Below are positions 55,201-64,000 of a DNA stretch of 64,000 bases, piece after piece. Position 1 is the first letter of the stretch. Each line of letters begins with the position of its first letter. The notes below the pieces were generated by a model that saw only the letters and a list, made by a program, of their open reading frames with translations, was not told the DNA's origin and searched no databases. Source of the DNA: Owenia fusiformis (lineage: Eukaryota; Annelida; Polychaeta; Sabellida; Oweniidae); contig CAIIXF020000005.1 in the NCBI GenBank assembly GCA_903813345.2, positions 32,429,375 to 32,493,374 of the forward strand. The letters run 5' to 3'. Made by a program: the position numbers and the translations under genes.

Positions 55201-58200
55201 AGAATTTAAGTCTAGGTTTCTTGTAAAAATATCAAATCGTTAAATTGAACTCTACAAGATATGTACTCAAAAACAAATGTATAAGAATGGTACTACAGTG
55301 TATTTAGTTGGTGCACTTAGTGCGTCAAGACAAGACAAAAGGAGCAGCTGAGACAAATGGTATAAGTCAGCATGTACCCCATGAAATGGAGACAAAGGGC
55401 AATTTAATTTGTCCAATAATTTGTCCAAAAATCGATCCCACAGTTCATCACATGAGCCAATATTATTCATAAGCAGAAAAAAAGGATGTCATATGGTTTT
55501 ACCTGCAGACTAACTCCCCATCCATTGCATCATGTTCATCTGTACTGGCAAATGATACACGGCCTCCTATCACAGCACCTAAAACAACAGTCAATCATTG
55601 TACTCAAATCTTTTTGCTGAAGAAATTTAAAACAACACTTGATGTATGAATAGCTAGAAAATAGCACCTGGCAACTCCCCAGTGAAAAACTCAATGCCTG
55701 GCTTTTGTACATATAATGTATACTATAGACTAGACACGTACCTATTATATAGACTAACCAGGTTAGTCTGCCCTCTTGTACACCTACTACCCCATTTTTG
55801 TACATATAATGTATACTATAGACTAGGCACGTACCTATTATATAGACTAACCAGGTTAGTCTGCCCTCTTGTACACCTATTACCCCACTGGCTGCAGAGC
55901 TGGCCACTAGTTCCTGATATCTTTGAGCTGCCTCATCAAACAGCTGAACAACCAAAGCGCAGGTTTTCTCATATTCACATCGACCTATGGTAGACAGCTG
56001 AAAGTAAGCAATCAAATTACATGTATATGAATTCATGTTAAACAGACTTTTTAGGAGGTTATTGTAGATATGTTTTATATGACACAATACTAATTTAGTA
56101 AGAGTAAATAGCAAGCATTTAACAAGGCCAAATGTCACCACCTACCATTTGCTACTAACACTGAACTCTGAACGCTGGATGTCAAACACCAAACTCAGTT
56201 CACCAAAATGAATAGATCTTTAATCTGTTTATGTTTTTATATAATATGGAATGAACACATGTAAATTGTTATGATAATTCAGAAATAAAACTGAGAATGC
56301 CTGTATAGTGTTAAGTATACCTACCTGTTCTAATTGTTGTGATATCATTCCTTGGTCATCTAGTGGATCTTCAAGACTGTCCCTGAAACATTTAAGAAAC
56401 ACCAATTGCACTTAGTGTTCTTTTATTACATGGGGATAATAAGGGAACCAAAGTCTGCCTTCGCATTGTTAATCCTTAAGTTGAATGGAGAAAAAGTTTT
56501 CAATAAGATTTCTTCAGCACAACACATTTCTTCAGCACAACACAATTTGAAGTGTGAAATACATTTACATGTCACTACTACCAATCTATCCTGAACAAGT
56601 CTTTCTACTAATAGACTAATGTGTGGACTTGTTTCATTGTTTACAGTGTATATCAAATCAAATTCAATTTAATCCATGTTAAAATATATTCACTGTTCTA
56701 ATTAACTAAGTGAGAGCATACCTCAAGACCACGGCGACAGAATCCAACCGTGATGTAATATATGCTTTAGTGACCTCTGGAGTGAAAGTCTCAAGTAGAT
56801 GGGGTTCGGAGGCCTTGACGTAAGGAACTGATGCCACCATTCTCTGCCAAAGACTTAATAGGTAGTGGACACTATTTGGAGCAAACTGCCACATCTAAAA
56901 TGAATATGCACTTGTCATTAGTGAAGTTCTCATTGAAAAAATAAAATAAATCAATTATGATCTTAAGACATTTTTCACAAAGAATTTAAGTCTAGGTTTC
57001 TTGTAAAAATATCAAATCGTTAGATTGAACACTACGAGATATGTAATACCATTGCCTTAAAAGTATAATACAATAGTGGGAAACAGAAGGCAAAATTTCA
57101 ATGACACTGTTTTATAATGGCTAGCACTTCAATTTTGAAGGCCCAATTTAGAACATTAAAAATACAATGATTTGGCCTACAACTAAAACATTTCTCGATG
57201 ACTTAACTATAGTGACCTACCTGTAGGCTGGTGACAGTGAACTCTACTATGCGTTTGATGACTTAACTATAGTGACCTACCTGTAGGCTGGTGACAGTGA
57301 ACTCTGCTATGTGTTTGATGACTTCGCTGTAGTTGTCCACCTTCACAAGTTCCCCCAGCTGATAGTTTGACTTCAGACGTGCAAGGAGTCGGCAGAATTC
57401 ATGGTAATTATTTGGCTCTGATAGACCCTAAAATCAGATGTTAAGTTAACAAGTCAAATGCACTTATACAGGGCTGCTAAATTTCCCATTCAAAATTCCC
57501 ACACTTTTGCCTGATTCAAGTGTGGAACTCCCTAACCAAATGTCCTGTTTTTATCATTTTGTCAAAGAATTGAGTTTAAGAGACATTTTATATGTTCACT
57601 GCCTGAATGTACATGTTTTCATTCAGTTTTTTCTCATTTAATTTATCTTCTTGGTTTGTGGTTGGTCTAATCTTCAAATTTTTATGATGAGTTGATGGTG
57701 TCAACATTTCAAAAGAAAGACTTTTTCTTTCAAAGGTAAGTGTTAAAGCTACACTACACATCAGTGAACTCTATTATATTCATATTGTCATTTGAAAGAG
57801 AAGTTTTAAGTGGTAAAAAATGCTGCATGAATAACTATTTACCTGTGGGTTTTCAAGTATCACCTTCACCCCTGTGACCAACTGGTTGAGGAATCTGGCA
57901 CGCTGGGAATTATCAAAGAGAGATCTTCGAACAGATGCTATCTGAACGAGACATGCCAAAGCCTGAAAGATGATATGCAATTTAGCACTGAGAAAAAATG
58001 ATACATACAGTACTAATAATATAACTGACATATTGTTAAAGCTGAGATGAAGAGTAACTTTTTCAAAGATGTGTGTCTTTTCTCATGTCATATCAAAATC
58101 TCTAATTCTATTTGTATTATGTACAATATATTAAATAGGCTGAAAATAAAATTGATGATAAGAAAATTTCTTAGGGAAACAACTTGGAAACAAAATTACT

Positions 58201-61200
58201 AAAGAGTCGGTGAACCAGTCTCAGAATAAATATGAATTCCCACACAAATCAAATGTTACATTGCACACACTGAGTGCATGTCGTGCAAATGAATAAGGAT
58301 TGTCTTTAACACTCGAATCTATTTTGGATGTATTTTATATTATGTATTGCAGAGGATGGTTAACTTACCATAGAAGACAAGGATGGAGGCAGATGAGAAT
58401 AGAGATCAAAGAAAAGTTCTACTGTGCTGCCATCAAGGAATGCTGAAATATATCAACAAGAACATTTTACCTCAGTCACATTTTCATAAACCATGAACAC
58501 TTTAGTTTGTCTATTCATTTGTCCAGGCCACCTCACAAAACATTAAATCTAGGTCACTCAACAGCACACATATATGGCTGGAGTTCAAGAAAAAAGGTTG
58601 CCACATGTTACAGCTTAATGAAATATTCAAAATTGAAGTCACAGAATGTCCAGGTTTTGTTTCTAGGATACCATCGACCATCAATGTGTGAAAATCATAT
58701 GCCACAGCCAGCCTATACTTCCTAACAGATTTACTATGATAATGAGCCTACCTCCCCTCCAATTTGTAGGTATCTGTACTGTACAGAGATCATCAGATGA
58801 TTCATCTGTAGATGTACCAATGAAGTCAAATGTCAGACAGTTCTGGGCCATTTGTAATGTATGGTTCAGTAAACCATGCTAAAAACAAACATTTCTAATG
58901 AATGGTTGAATAATCTATGTTGTCATGAACTACTGCATTTAATAAACACAACCTGCAAATCTCCCCTTTGAAATACAAGTTGGGACAAAAAATGTTACCC
59001 ATTCTGAACTGGCAAAAATATCATAAGGTTAACACCTGTATATTGGCAAATTTAATCTTCTCAGTAATTATTATGCATTGATAAAGTCAAGTTTTTTTAT
59101 TCAACATAGAAGAAAATACTAATTACCTGTGATTCATTATTAAAGTCTAGATTCTTTATATTCTCAGCGGCCTGTTTGAGGAGGGTGCAGCCTAATTGGA
59201 AGATCTCATATAATTGACTGTCACGAAAACTTGAAGCAATCTTGCGGTGTTTAGTTAAAGATCTGCTCACCTCTGCCTATTAATGAAAATCAATTACAAA
59301 TTATTTTTATTCGCTGAAACTAAAATCCAATTCATTAAAATACGCTTTTTTGTATTTTTGAGCAAAACTAACAACTCACACATAATGCTTATGTGTTTTT
59401 ATGATCAAATAATAGACAGTGTTTCTTTAAATCAATGACCATGTTTTGCTTATTCTTTTATTAATCATGCATGGAGCAGTTGCTATTATAATAATTCTTT
59501 TTCATAGGGATCCATGTCATTCTATCTTTCTTAGTATTTGTTATCATTTATACTGTACTGATATTTGAGCCTATTATACCAAAGATATCGCTAAATTCTA
59601 TAGTTTATATGTAGAAGTATGGCACTTAGGAGATTATTTTTGTAAGTTCAGTAGATTGTCTTTGTTGACCTTTGTTGGTTTAAGATTTACACGAGTTGAT
59701 ATAATCACACAAAATGCAGGAAAAACGGTGGCATATCAACTTCCACTTAGCTCGAGACAATAAGTAACAAGTGAACGCACATACAGAACTCACAAACCAA
59801 GCTTTAAACTGTTTTAATGCATACATTTGATTTGCTTGCTTAATGTGATGCAAGCCCAAGGAAATCAGAATATGAACATTCTATATGATTTATGGTACCA
59901 TGCTTTATTTTGCTTTTGCTTGTTACTATTTTACCAACCAGACATGCTTATTTAATAATTTTGTTAGGTTTACATCTTTGCACAAGTGTTTTATTAATGC
60001 AGGATTACACCCTATTTCTCCTCTTGATTGAAACTTATATGAGTGAATAAGGTGAATTGATGGACATTTAACACAAAATTATATTTGCATAAAAATGACT
60101 ACTTGGTATCCACCCCCATTAAACACACCAGTCACCGCATGAGTCCAACACCAACTAGTGTCAGTATATTGAAGAAACAGTTGATCAACAAGTGTTCTCT
60201 TAAAACACATGACTACTTGTAAATTCAGTTTGTTTTAGTAATGGTAAATCTTTCACAAATAAACAGAATCTAGACTCACCTTGTATCCCTAAATAACACA
60301 AACAAATACATTACATAAATAAAATAAAAAGTAAAACAAGTTTCCTCATTGAAAGTTGGCTTAGGGATAAGACAGCCTTTCTAACTAAGACAGAAATAAA
60401 AAATAGAGAATGCCCATGAATTGTTGATTATTAATTTGAAAACAATAAACATGAATAATGGCACCACACAATGGGTTCATATATCAAGTATATGGTAACA
60501 AGGAATCATACATTACTTGCAGAATATACTATGTGTAGTTTTATACGTAAAACTCTTAATGGATTCAAAGACTAATAAGTGAGAGATTTCATAGGCTTTA
60601 CGTGGAAGCTTAAATTAGAAAACACCATTCACCATTTATTGAAAACCCTCAAATAAACACAAAATTATAAAAAATTGGCAGTAGATACATCTAATAGAGA
60701 AAGAGATAAGATAGCTCACAGGTCCCAAGCACCACTGTATCCAAGCCCATACTAAGCGTCTTGAATCAAAAGAGGAAATGATAATAATTTCAAAAATAGC
60801 TTGAAGCGTAGAACACGCATTAGGGGAAGGAGTCATATATAGAGATAGAACCCCCTTTCAGTTTAAGCTTTTATTAAACAAGGCAACTGTAAAACATGTG
60901 TTCTATTACTTTTGATATTTCAAATGAATGTCAACCAACAAGACCACATTAAATTAAACCCAAAAATTTGAAAAATATAGGAAGAACTGAGGTTAACGTA
61001 TGTAAGGGCCTGGCGCCTAATTTTGATCCCCTTAAATGTAAAAGTGATAGACTTGGCCCCTGTGAGATGTAGAGTAGAAAAAGGATGAGGAAACCTGTGC
61101 ATACCTCACTGACCTGATTCACTTCACACACTAACTGTGAAAGAAGCTGCACTCCTACCATTACATGTTGGGTAGATCCACTCTGAAATATTCAACAAAA

Positions 61201-63242
61201 AATAGCTTACTCATCACGTTCTATATGGAGCAAGCACTTTAAAATTTCTGAGCATAACCTAGGTGAAAATCATTTTTGCATTTTGTATGTTACAAGGAGT
61301 TTCATTAGCAGCAGGCAACATGCAATTTTCACTGGTTGTTTTCACAGAATCGCTTGTTGTTTTCCAGGACTTTTCAACTTTTCCATGTTAAATTTATGAT
61401 TTCCATTAATTTTGCCCGTTGTTTTCATTTATTTAGCCTGTTGTGAGAAATTCTAGTGAAACCCCTGTATAACCCAAATTTTTATGTAATAATCTACATC
61501 TACCTTATTTTATCCATTCCATATTAATTTTTACCTCCTGATGAATAATGGCATATAATTTATACGGATAAATTCATATTAAAAAAATCACAGTCACCGG
61601 TCATCTTGTTATCCAAAATCATATTTACCAAGTAATCCTCATTATTTTGAAACTTATTTCAAATAAGGCTTTTACACCTGATCATACTGATTGTTTGTAT
61701 GTTATCCCATATTCAATCCCTTCAAGTTACGCCTGATATTGCATATCTTAAATCAAAATGTTCCCGTATTTCTTGGCTTTTCTTTTTAACCAGTGAGTAA
61801 TTAATTGGAGAGAATATCAGATATCAACAGGAACTAGACTGCAATTATCTATCAAAACAGTTGAAATGCTAGAACATTTTGAGTGTACATATAGTTACAT
61901 TTATCATAAATTGGATTGATACGTACCTGCAAAAACTTGCCTACATCTGTAGTTACATTCCTAAAGACATATTCATCTTTACTGACATCAAACCAGCCAA
62001 GCTTTACCAGGCGTCCAAATAACTGTAACAAACATAAACCCTTTAGCATGGATGTATATACAATGATAGAACCTACAGAATATTGATGGGACACTTTTCA
62101 CTATTATTAAAAGTTTTGTCATCTTTTGTTTAACACATTAATATTCTTTGCAGCAACACATTGAGGATTCTTACTTAAAAAAGGGCAACTCTGTGGAATA
62201 GCAAATGCCCAAAAATATGTGAATACAAATCAATATGGGCTAATTCAAAAAATTTCTAGTTCTTAGTTGTGGACATTTTGTATTACAGGTAAGTCAAGTC
62301 ATCCTCTTAGAATATAAACTGCTACCTACCTGTACTAATGCTTGTGTAACAAAGTTGGCCAACTTGGGTCTCGTAGCAAGGTAATTCAAAACATAATTCC
62401 CTGAAATGAGGAATAATGAAAGCTAGAGGACAACAGTGCATGTGCATAGCTTGGGGCTATATATATATGACAATATTACAAAAAAATCTTAATTTTACAT
62501 TTTGATCAAAATTTCTCAATATTTTTTACCAGAGTTGTTCGCAGAGTGGCACGCAAATTTTGAATTATTAAATATGCATGTATAAAAATATATCAATGAA
62601 TGGTTAAGTATATACTAACGTATATCAAGCCTCTGGTCCAAGGGAAGGACAATATTGGGTCTGGAGATCAGTTTAGTCAGAGTGGTTGCAGCAAGTAACT
62701 GTGCATAAGGTGACTGAAACATACAGATATAATCATAAAGTAATATGTTCTTATTTTTTAAAACATCATGCTATGTATTTCATGAAAGAAACAATGCAAA
62801 TATGAAGATAATTCTTGATGTTTCATTTGCATAAAATAAAAGCACACTTTAATCAGCTTGAAATATTGGCATTAGGCCTGCCATGTCTAATTTGACATCT
62901 AGTACAGATCTGAAAGGCAGTATGATGCTTGTGATTTTATAATATAAAATTCATTCATTTTGTGACTATTTGTGGCCAGAGCATAAATGAAAGGTGCTAT
63001 AATGCAAATGAATATGATACTTTATTAGAATGTAACCAAAATTGAGTGGTTTAAATGAAGCTAGCATGCTACTTGGACCAATCTTATTGACTCACATTGC
63101 CTCGCTCCAAAAGTAGTTGACATTTGTTGAGACAGTCAGGAGAATTAGAGAAGTTGACAAGTGCCTTTTCTGCCTCTGATCGCAAGTCTTTGTCCACAGT
63201 CTCGTACAGTTGCTTACACAGAAGCTCTAACTGCTGAAGCTC
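46244..63242 (-). CDS. XPO7: Exportin-7 (RanBP16), N-terminal start outside the window
   Basis: Exons 5' to 3': 63242-63096, 62713-62620, 62400-62330, 62022-61927, 61182-61105, (60288-60280), 59276-59127, 58878-58752, 58442-58369, 57962-57843, 57427-57281, 56894-56722, 56382-56325, 55997-55835, 55578-55503, 55113-54978, 54541-54468, 53813-53669, 52839-52680, 52418-52348, 50645-50449, 50195-50113, 49622-49565, 49252-49093, 48623-48485, 48121-47961, 47618-47520, 47006-46879, 46343-46244. All phases join, giving 1097 codons (1094 without the 9-nt exon) plus TAA; human XPO7 is 1087. Near-identical blocks include [45 protein letters not shown]-type text and the C-terminal DMMS. XPO7 is a HEAT-repeat karyopherin-beta that exports cargo with RanGTP through the nuclear pore. 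Only about the first 8 residues are missing, in an exon beyond 64000. Confidence 0.95.
46246..46343 (-). CDS. XPO7: Terminal coding exon of XPO7
   Basis: Short exon (stop at 46244-46246). It completes a split Arg codon (CG|G) and encodes [17 protein letters not shown]..., ending NADMMS, matching the conserved C terminus of animal exportin-7. Its reading frame is too short to stand out by length; it was found by searching for the expected tail. Confidence 0.92.
46651..46845 (+). mobile_element. MITE family B (CAGTGATCTCC ends), copy 3, in the last XPO7 intron
   Basis: Begins CAGTGATCTCCGAAGACTTT and ends GCTGGGGAGATCACTG. It shows clean TIRs and shares nearly all blocks with 26200-26405. It ends 33 bp from the donor of exon 46879-47006, so it fills much of the last intron. 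Confidence 0.85.
48168..48434. repeat. ~25-bp degenerate array plus a copied exon fragment
   Basis: Repeats of the type TAACCAATCTTTGTCACACAATC run from about 48168 to 48434 in the intron upstream of exon 47961-48121. Inside, 48200-48240 (TATGTGATTATATTAGCTAG...) matches 36 of 41 bases of exon positions 48070-48110, coding for the segment around [10 protein letters not shown]. Confidence 0.75.
48940..49075. mobile_element. Family D element, short copy in an XPO7 intron
   Basis: Left part ACAAGGCATTAATATGCAAATTGTCACACC; right part AAAAGTTGGAGACTGTAACAATATGTCACCACTTTC. It lies less than 20 bp from the donor of exon 49093-49252. It is diverged and lacks the internal array. Confidence 0.7.
50855..51895. 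mobile_element. Dispersed element with AAAATGGCGGCC units and a GGACG tail
   Basis: The left part carries GCGTAGCGAATCCCATCGAA, and the right end TTCGTTCGATGGGATAATTA, so ATCCCATCGAA is inverted at the two ends. Between them are three ~135-bp direct copies (51067-51486) with AAAATGGCGGCCATTTTTCA and ACAAAATCGCTCCACTACTT, then a GGACGGACGG/ACGTACGTACGG tract at 51771-51850. Elements of this style are common in lophotrochozoan genomes as far as I know; no transposase is present. ORFs rich in RPSV/PSVR come from the GGACG tract. Confidence 0.75.
52068..52110. mobile_element. Family D end fragment
   Basis: AATAACATAAGAAAATGTCACCACCTAGC matches the left end of 43517-45108. No right end was found nearby. 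Confidence 0.5.
52900..53668. repeat. Minisatellite made of the 3' end and donor of the adjacent XPO7 exon
   Basis: From 53170 to 53668 there are about ten ~49-bp units. On the minus strand each reads TTCATGCTCAGCAATCACAC, A|GTGAGTTCATATTAAACCAC, AAAATGAG. The first half is a near copy of the last 22 nt of exon 53669-53813 (TTCATGCTCAATAATCACACA) and its donor. From about 52915 to 53170 there are about three larger ~97-bp composite units of the same material. Confidence 0.9.
53669..53813 (-). CDS. XPO7: XPO7 exon flanked on both sides by arrays of its own ends
   Basis: 145 nt encoding the block from [11 protein letters not shown] to [10 protein letters not shown], highly conserved in exportin-7. 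Acceptor CTTACAG|AATAACC and donor CACACA|GTAAGT. It is intact and in phase with both neighbours (54468-54541 and 52680-52839). The authentic donor is GTAAGT, whereas most decoy copies read GTGAGT. Confidence 0.93.
53835..54400. repeat. Minisatellite made of the acceptor and 5' end of the adjacent XPO7 exon
   Basis: About six ~82-bp units plus a partial one. On the minus strand each reads ...CATGTTTATCTTACAG|AATAACCAACTTGAAGTACTGGGG then TAATAGTAAACCAATTTGAT. The part after the bar repeats the first 24 nt of exon 53669-53813. Copies of CAAGTTGGTTATTCTG lie near 53930, 54002, 54085, 54167, 54249 and 54331. Confidence 0.92.
55114..55265. repeat. Intron segment shared with 56895-57045 (copy 1)
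   Basis: Starting exactly at the acceptor (plus-strand CTAAAATGAATATGCACTTG), about 152 bp match 56895-57045 at over 90%, through TTAAGTCTAGGTTTCTTGTA to GATATGTA. The flanking exons are unrelated, so homology begins at the exon boundary. Confidence 0.92.
55708..55893. repeat. 93-bp tandem duplication of an XPO7 exon end and donor
   Basis: Units 55708-55800 and 55801-55893 differ at only a few positions before the right-hand edge. Each carries the exon text for [15 protein letters not shown], the donor (ATAATAG|GTACGTG) and about 34 bp of intron. The unit is 31 codons and the frame stays open through both copies. Confidence 0.93.
56118..56220. mobile_element. Family D fragment
   Basis: AACAAGGCCAAATGTCACCACCTACC, then CTGAACGCTGGATGTCAAAC. 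It matches the left end of family D; decayed and without a clear right end. Intronic. Confidence 0.5.
56895..57045. repeat. Intron segment shared with 55114-55265 (copy 2)
   Basis: This is the 3' end of the intron upstream of exon 56722-56894 on the minus strand. It is the same ~150-bp sequence as at 55114-55265 and also ends exactly at the acceptor AG. Confidence 0.92.
57197..57316. repeat. 60-bp tandem duplication of an XPO7 exon end and donor
   Basis: Copies 57197-57256 and 57257-57316 are identical except for two bases. Each has GTTCACTGTCACCAGCCTACAG|GTAGGT on the minus strand. The upstream donor (exon edge 57281) gives the conserved protein. Reading through to the second donor meets TAA within seven codons. 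Confidence 0.93.
60280..60288 (-). CDS. XPO7: Candidate 9-nt XPO7 microexon
   Basis: On the minus strand TTGTGTTATTTAG|GGATACAAG|GTGAGTCTAG gives a good acceptor and an excellent donor around nine bases (Gly-Tyr-Lys). It lies between exons 61105-61182 and 59127-59276, both phase 0 at this junction, so inclusion is frame-neutral. The junction falls in a variable loop (after VNQVSE, before SRSLTKHRK). It is probably alternatively spliced. Confidence 0.6.
63096..63242 (-). CDS. XPO7: First visible XPO7 coding exon
   Basis: 49 codons from [15 protein letters not shown] to QLLLERGN, the start of the importin-beta N-terminal (Ran-binding) HEAT repeats. Human XPO7 has about eight residues before this point, so the initiator Met must be in an exon to the right of the window. 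Confidence 0.93.
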
Positions 63243-63352
63243 CTACAATATATCAATAAACATGATTACCTTGTTTCATCTAATATGCATTTCATGAAAT
63301 GAATTTAATCCTTCAAATTTATCACGGATTCATTTTAAGAAACGGAGTGGCT

Positions 63353-63512
63353 CCAGGACCGACAATTGTCGGTACTGGAGACTGTCCAGGGGTATTTGCT
63401 TGGGTACCGACAATTGTCGGCACTCTATCGTCACCTAGTAGTGCCAGATAGAGAACCGACAATTGTCGGTACGCAAGTGGCTGCTACGTGTTTTTGCTAG
63501 AGAGCCGACAAT
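63353..63512. repeat. CCGACAATTGTCGG palindromes at ~49-bp spacing
   Basis: Perfect 14-bp palindromes lie at 63359-63372, 63407-63420 and 63456-63469, with a half copy (CCGACAAT) at 63505-63512. Starts are 48, 49 and 49 bp apart. The first is nested in CTCCAG...CTGGAG, making a 30-bp hairpin. The sequence between palindromes is not repeated. Confidence 0.93.
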
Positions 63513-63555
63513 TTCATAAATAAATGCACTACTTTTACTTTTGGAGAAAACCTCA

Positions 63556-63634
63556 TCACTGGTAGTCTAGTGGTTAGCGAGCACGACTCCCGAACACACT
63601 CGGTCCCGAGTTCGAATCCCGGACCTACTTTTTT
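63556..63634 (+). other. tRNA-like sequence with Pol III A and B boxes (SINE head or tRNA pseudogene)
   Basis: A-box-like TGGTAGTCTAGTGG at 63560-63573, B-box GAGTTCGAATCCC at 63608-63620, and a T run at 63629-63634 as a Pol III terminator. The T arm pairs four of five (CCGAG/CCCGG around TTCGAAT). The acceptor and D stems do not pair well, so this is not a functional tRNA by eye. A tRNA-derived SINE head is the likelier reading. Confidence 0.55.
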
Positions 63635-64000
63635 CTTTTGAGGGGGGGGCATAGTGCTTCTTTTGCAGTATGGAATCGTACAGGCATTAACTTGTAGTGA
63701 GCCATAATTTATTTCGACAAAAATTGATTCAACTTCCATCAAAATTGTCCTACAAGCTTCAATTATAAAAAAACATTTTAAAGCTCTTTTCTTGTTCTAT
63801 CTAATGGGTCGATATATATATATGCGAGATGGAATCGTGGCCATTAACTAAGGGGGCCAAATGCAACTTTCATCAAAAATTGTGCTATAAGGTATGAGTA
63901 CCGTAATCCAACACCAAATTCGAAAATTCATAACAATACTTTGCACATATGGCGTTCGTGACCAACTATGAAACGCTCACCCCATGATAGTGTTATACAT

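Larger units (their letters stand above)
63243..64000. other. XPO7 intron 1 (partial)
   Basis: Contains a palindrome series (63353-63512), a tRNA-like Pol III box pair (63556-63634) and two loosely related direct copies of ATGGAATCGT...CATTAACT...CATCAAAA-TTGT (about 63670-63755 and 63829-63890). The 81-codon minus ORF at 63497-63742 covers the tRNA-like part and is not a gene. Confidence 0.6.

Noticed and set aside
55682-55993. 103-codon plus-strand ORF with internal repeat
   Set aside because: Antisense of the XPO7 exon 55835-55997 and its 93-bp tandem copy.
57197-57256. Second donor of exon 57281-57427 as a coding alternative
   Set aside because: Read-through meets TAA within seven codons, so it cannot extend the protein.
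63359-63512. CRISPR-like reading of the regularly spaced palindromes
   Set aside because: Only three and a half 14-bp repeats, in a eukaryotic intron, with no cas genes; the regular spacing is reported as a separate observation.
63552-63630. Functional tRNA gene
   Set aside because: A and B boxes and a terminator are present, but the acceptor and D stems do not pair adequately by eye.

Overview
This is an AT-rich animal (metazoan) nuclear DNA window. It holds three multi-exon protein-coding genes with GT-AG introns, long introns, and a dense population of short non-autonomous inverted-repeat transposons and minisatellites. Gene content is generic bilaterian. The repeat style, especially an element at about 50.85-51.9 kb that ends in a GGACG-rich tract and TTCGTTCGATGGGAT, resembles what is common in molluscs and other lophotrochozoans. 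That placement is inference. There are no bacterial operons, CRISPR arrays or rRNA genes.

Layout. 0-7.9 kb: intergenic, with many foldback elements and MITEs. 7.9-18.2 kb, minus strand: a coiled-coil gene of about 666 codons. It has a UBAN ubiquitin-binding segment of the TNIP/ABIN and optineurin type, a LIR-like motif and a C-terminal UBZ-like zinc finger. A non-coding first exon probably lies near 18.1 kb. 18.2-19.27 kb: divergent promoter interval with a strong palindrome. 19.27-39.02 kb, plus strand: a five-exon PAOX-type polyamine oxidase of 506 codons, with a 12.5-kb third intron full of repeats. 39.0-46.2 kb: tail-to-tail intergenic region holding MITEs and a 1.6-kb element with an expanded minisatellite. 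46.24-64 kb, minus strand: exportin-7 (XPO7). Twenty-eight coding exons plus a probable 9-nt microexon are in phase from about residue 8 to the stop; the start codon lies beyond the right edge.

The genes are not a functional cluster. They concern ubiquitin signalling or selective autophagy, polyamine catabolism and nuclear export.

The most unusual thing in the window is in XPO7. Exon ends, with their splice sites, have been tandemly copied repeatedly. Exon 53669-53813 has a minisatellite on each side: the downstream array carries about ten or more copies of its 3' end and donor, and the upstream array carries about six copies of its acceptor and 5' end. Exons 57281-57427 and 55835-55997 each have a duplicated 3' end plus donor (60-bp and 93-bp units). 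A fragment of exon 47961-48121 is copied into its upstream intron. Two different introns share a near-identical stretch of about 150 bp ending exactly at the acceptor AG. A second theme is nested and related foldback elements, and a third is a 49-bp-spaced series of CCGACAATTGTCGG palindromes next to a tRNA-like Pol III box pair in XPO7 intron 1.
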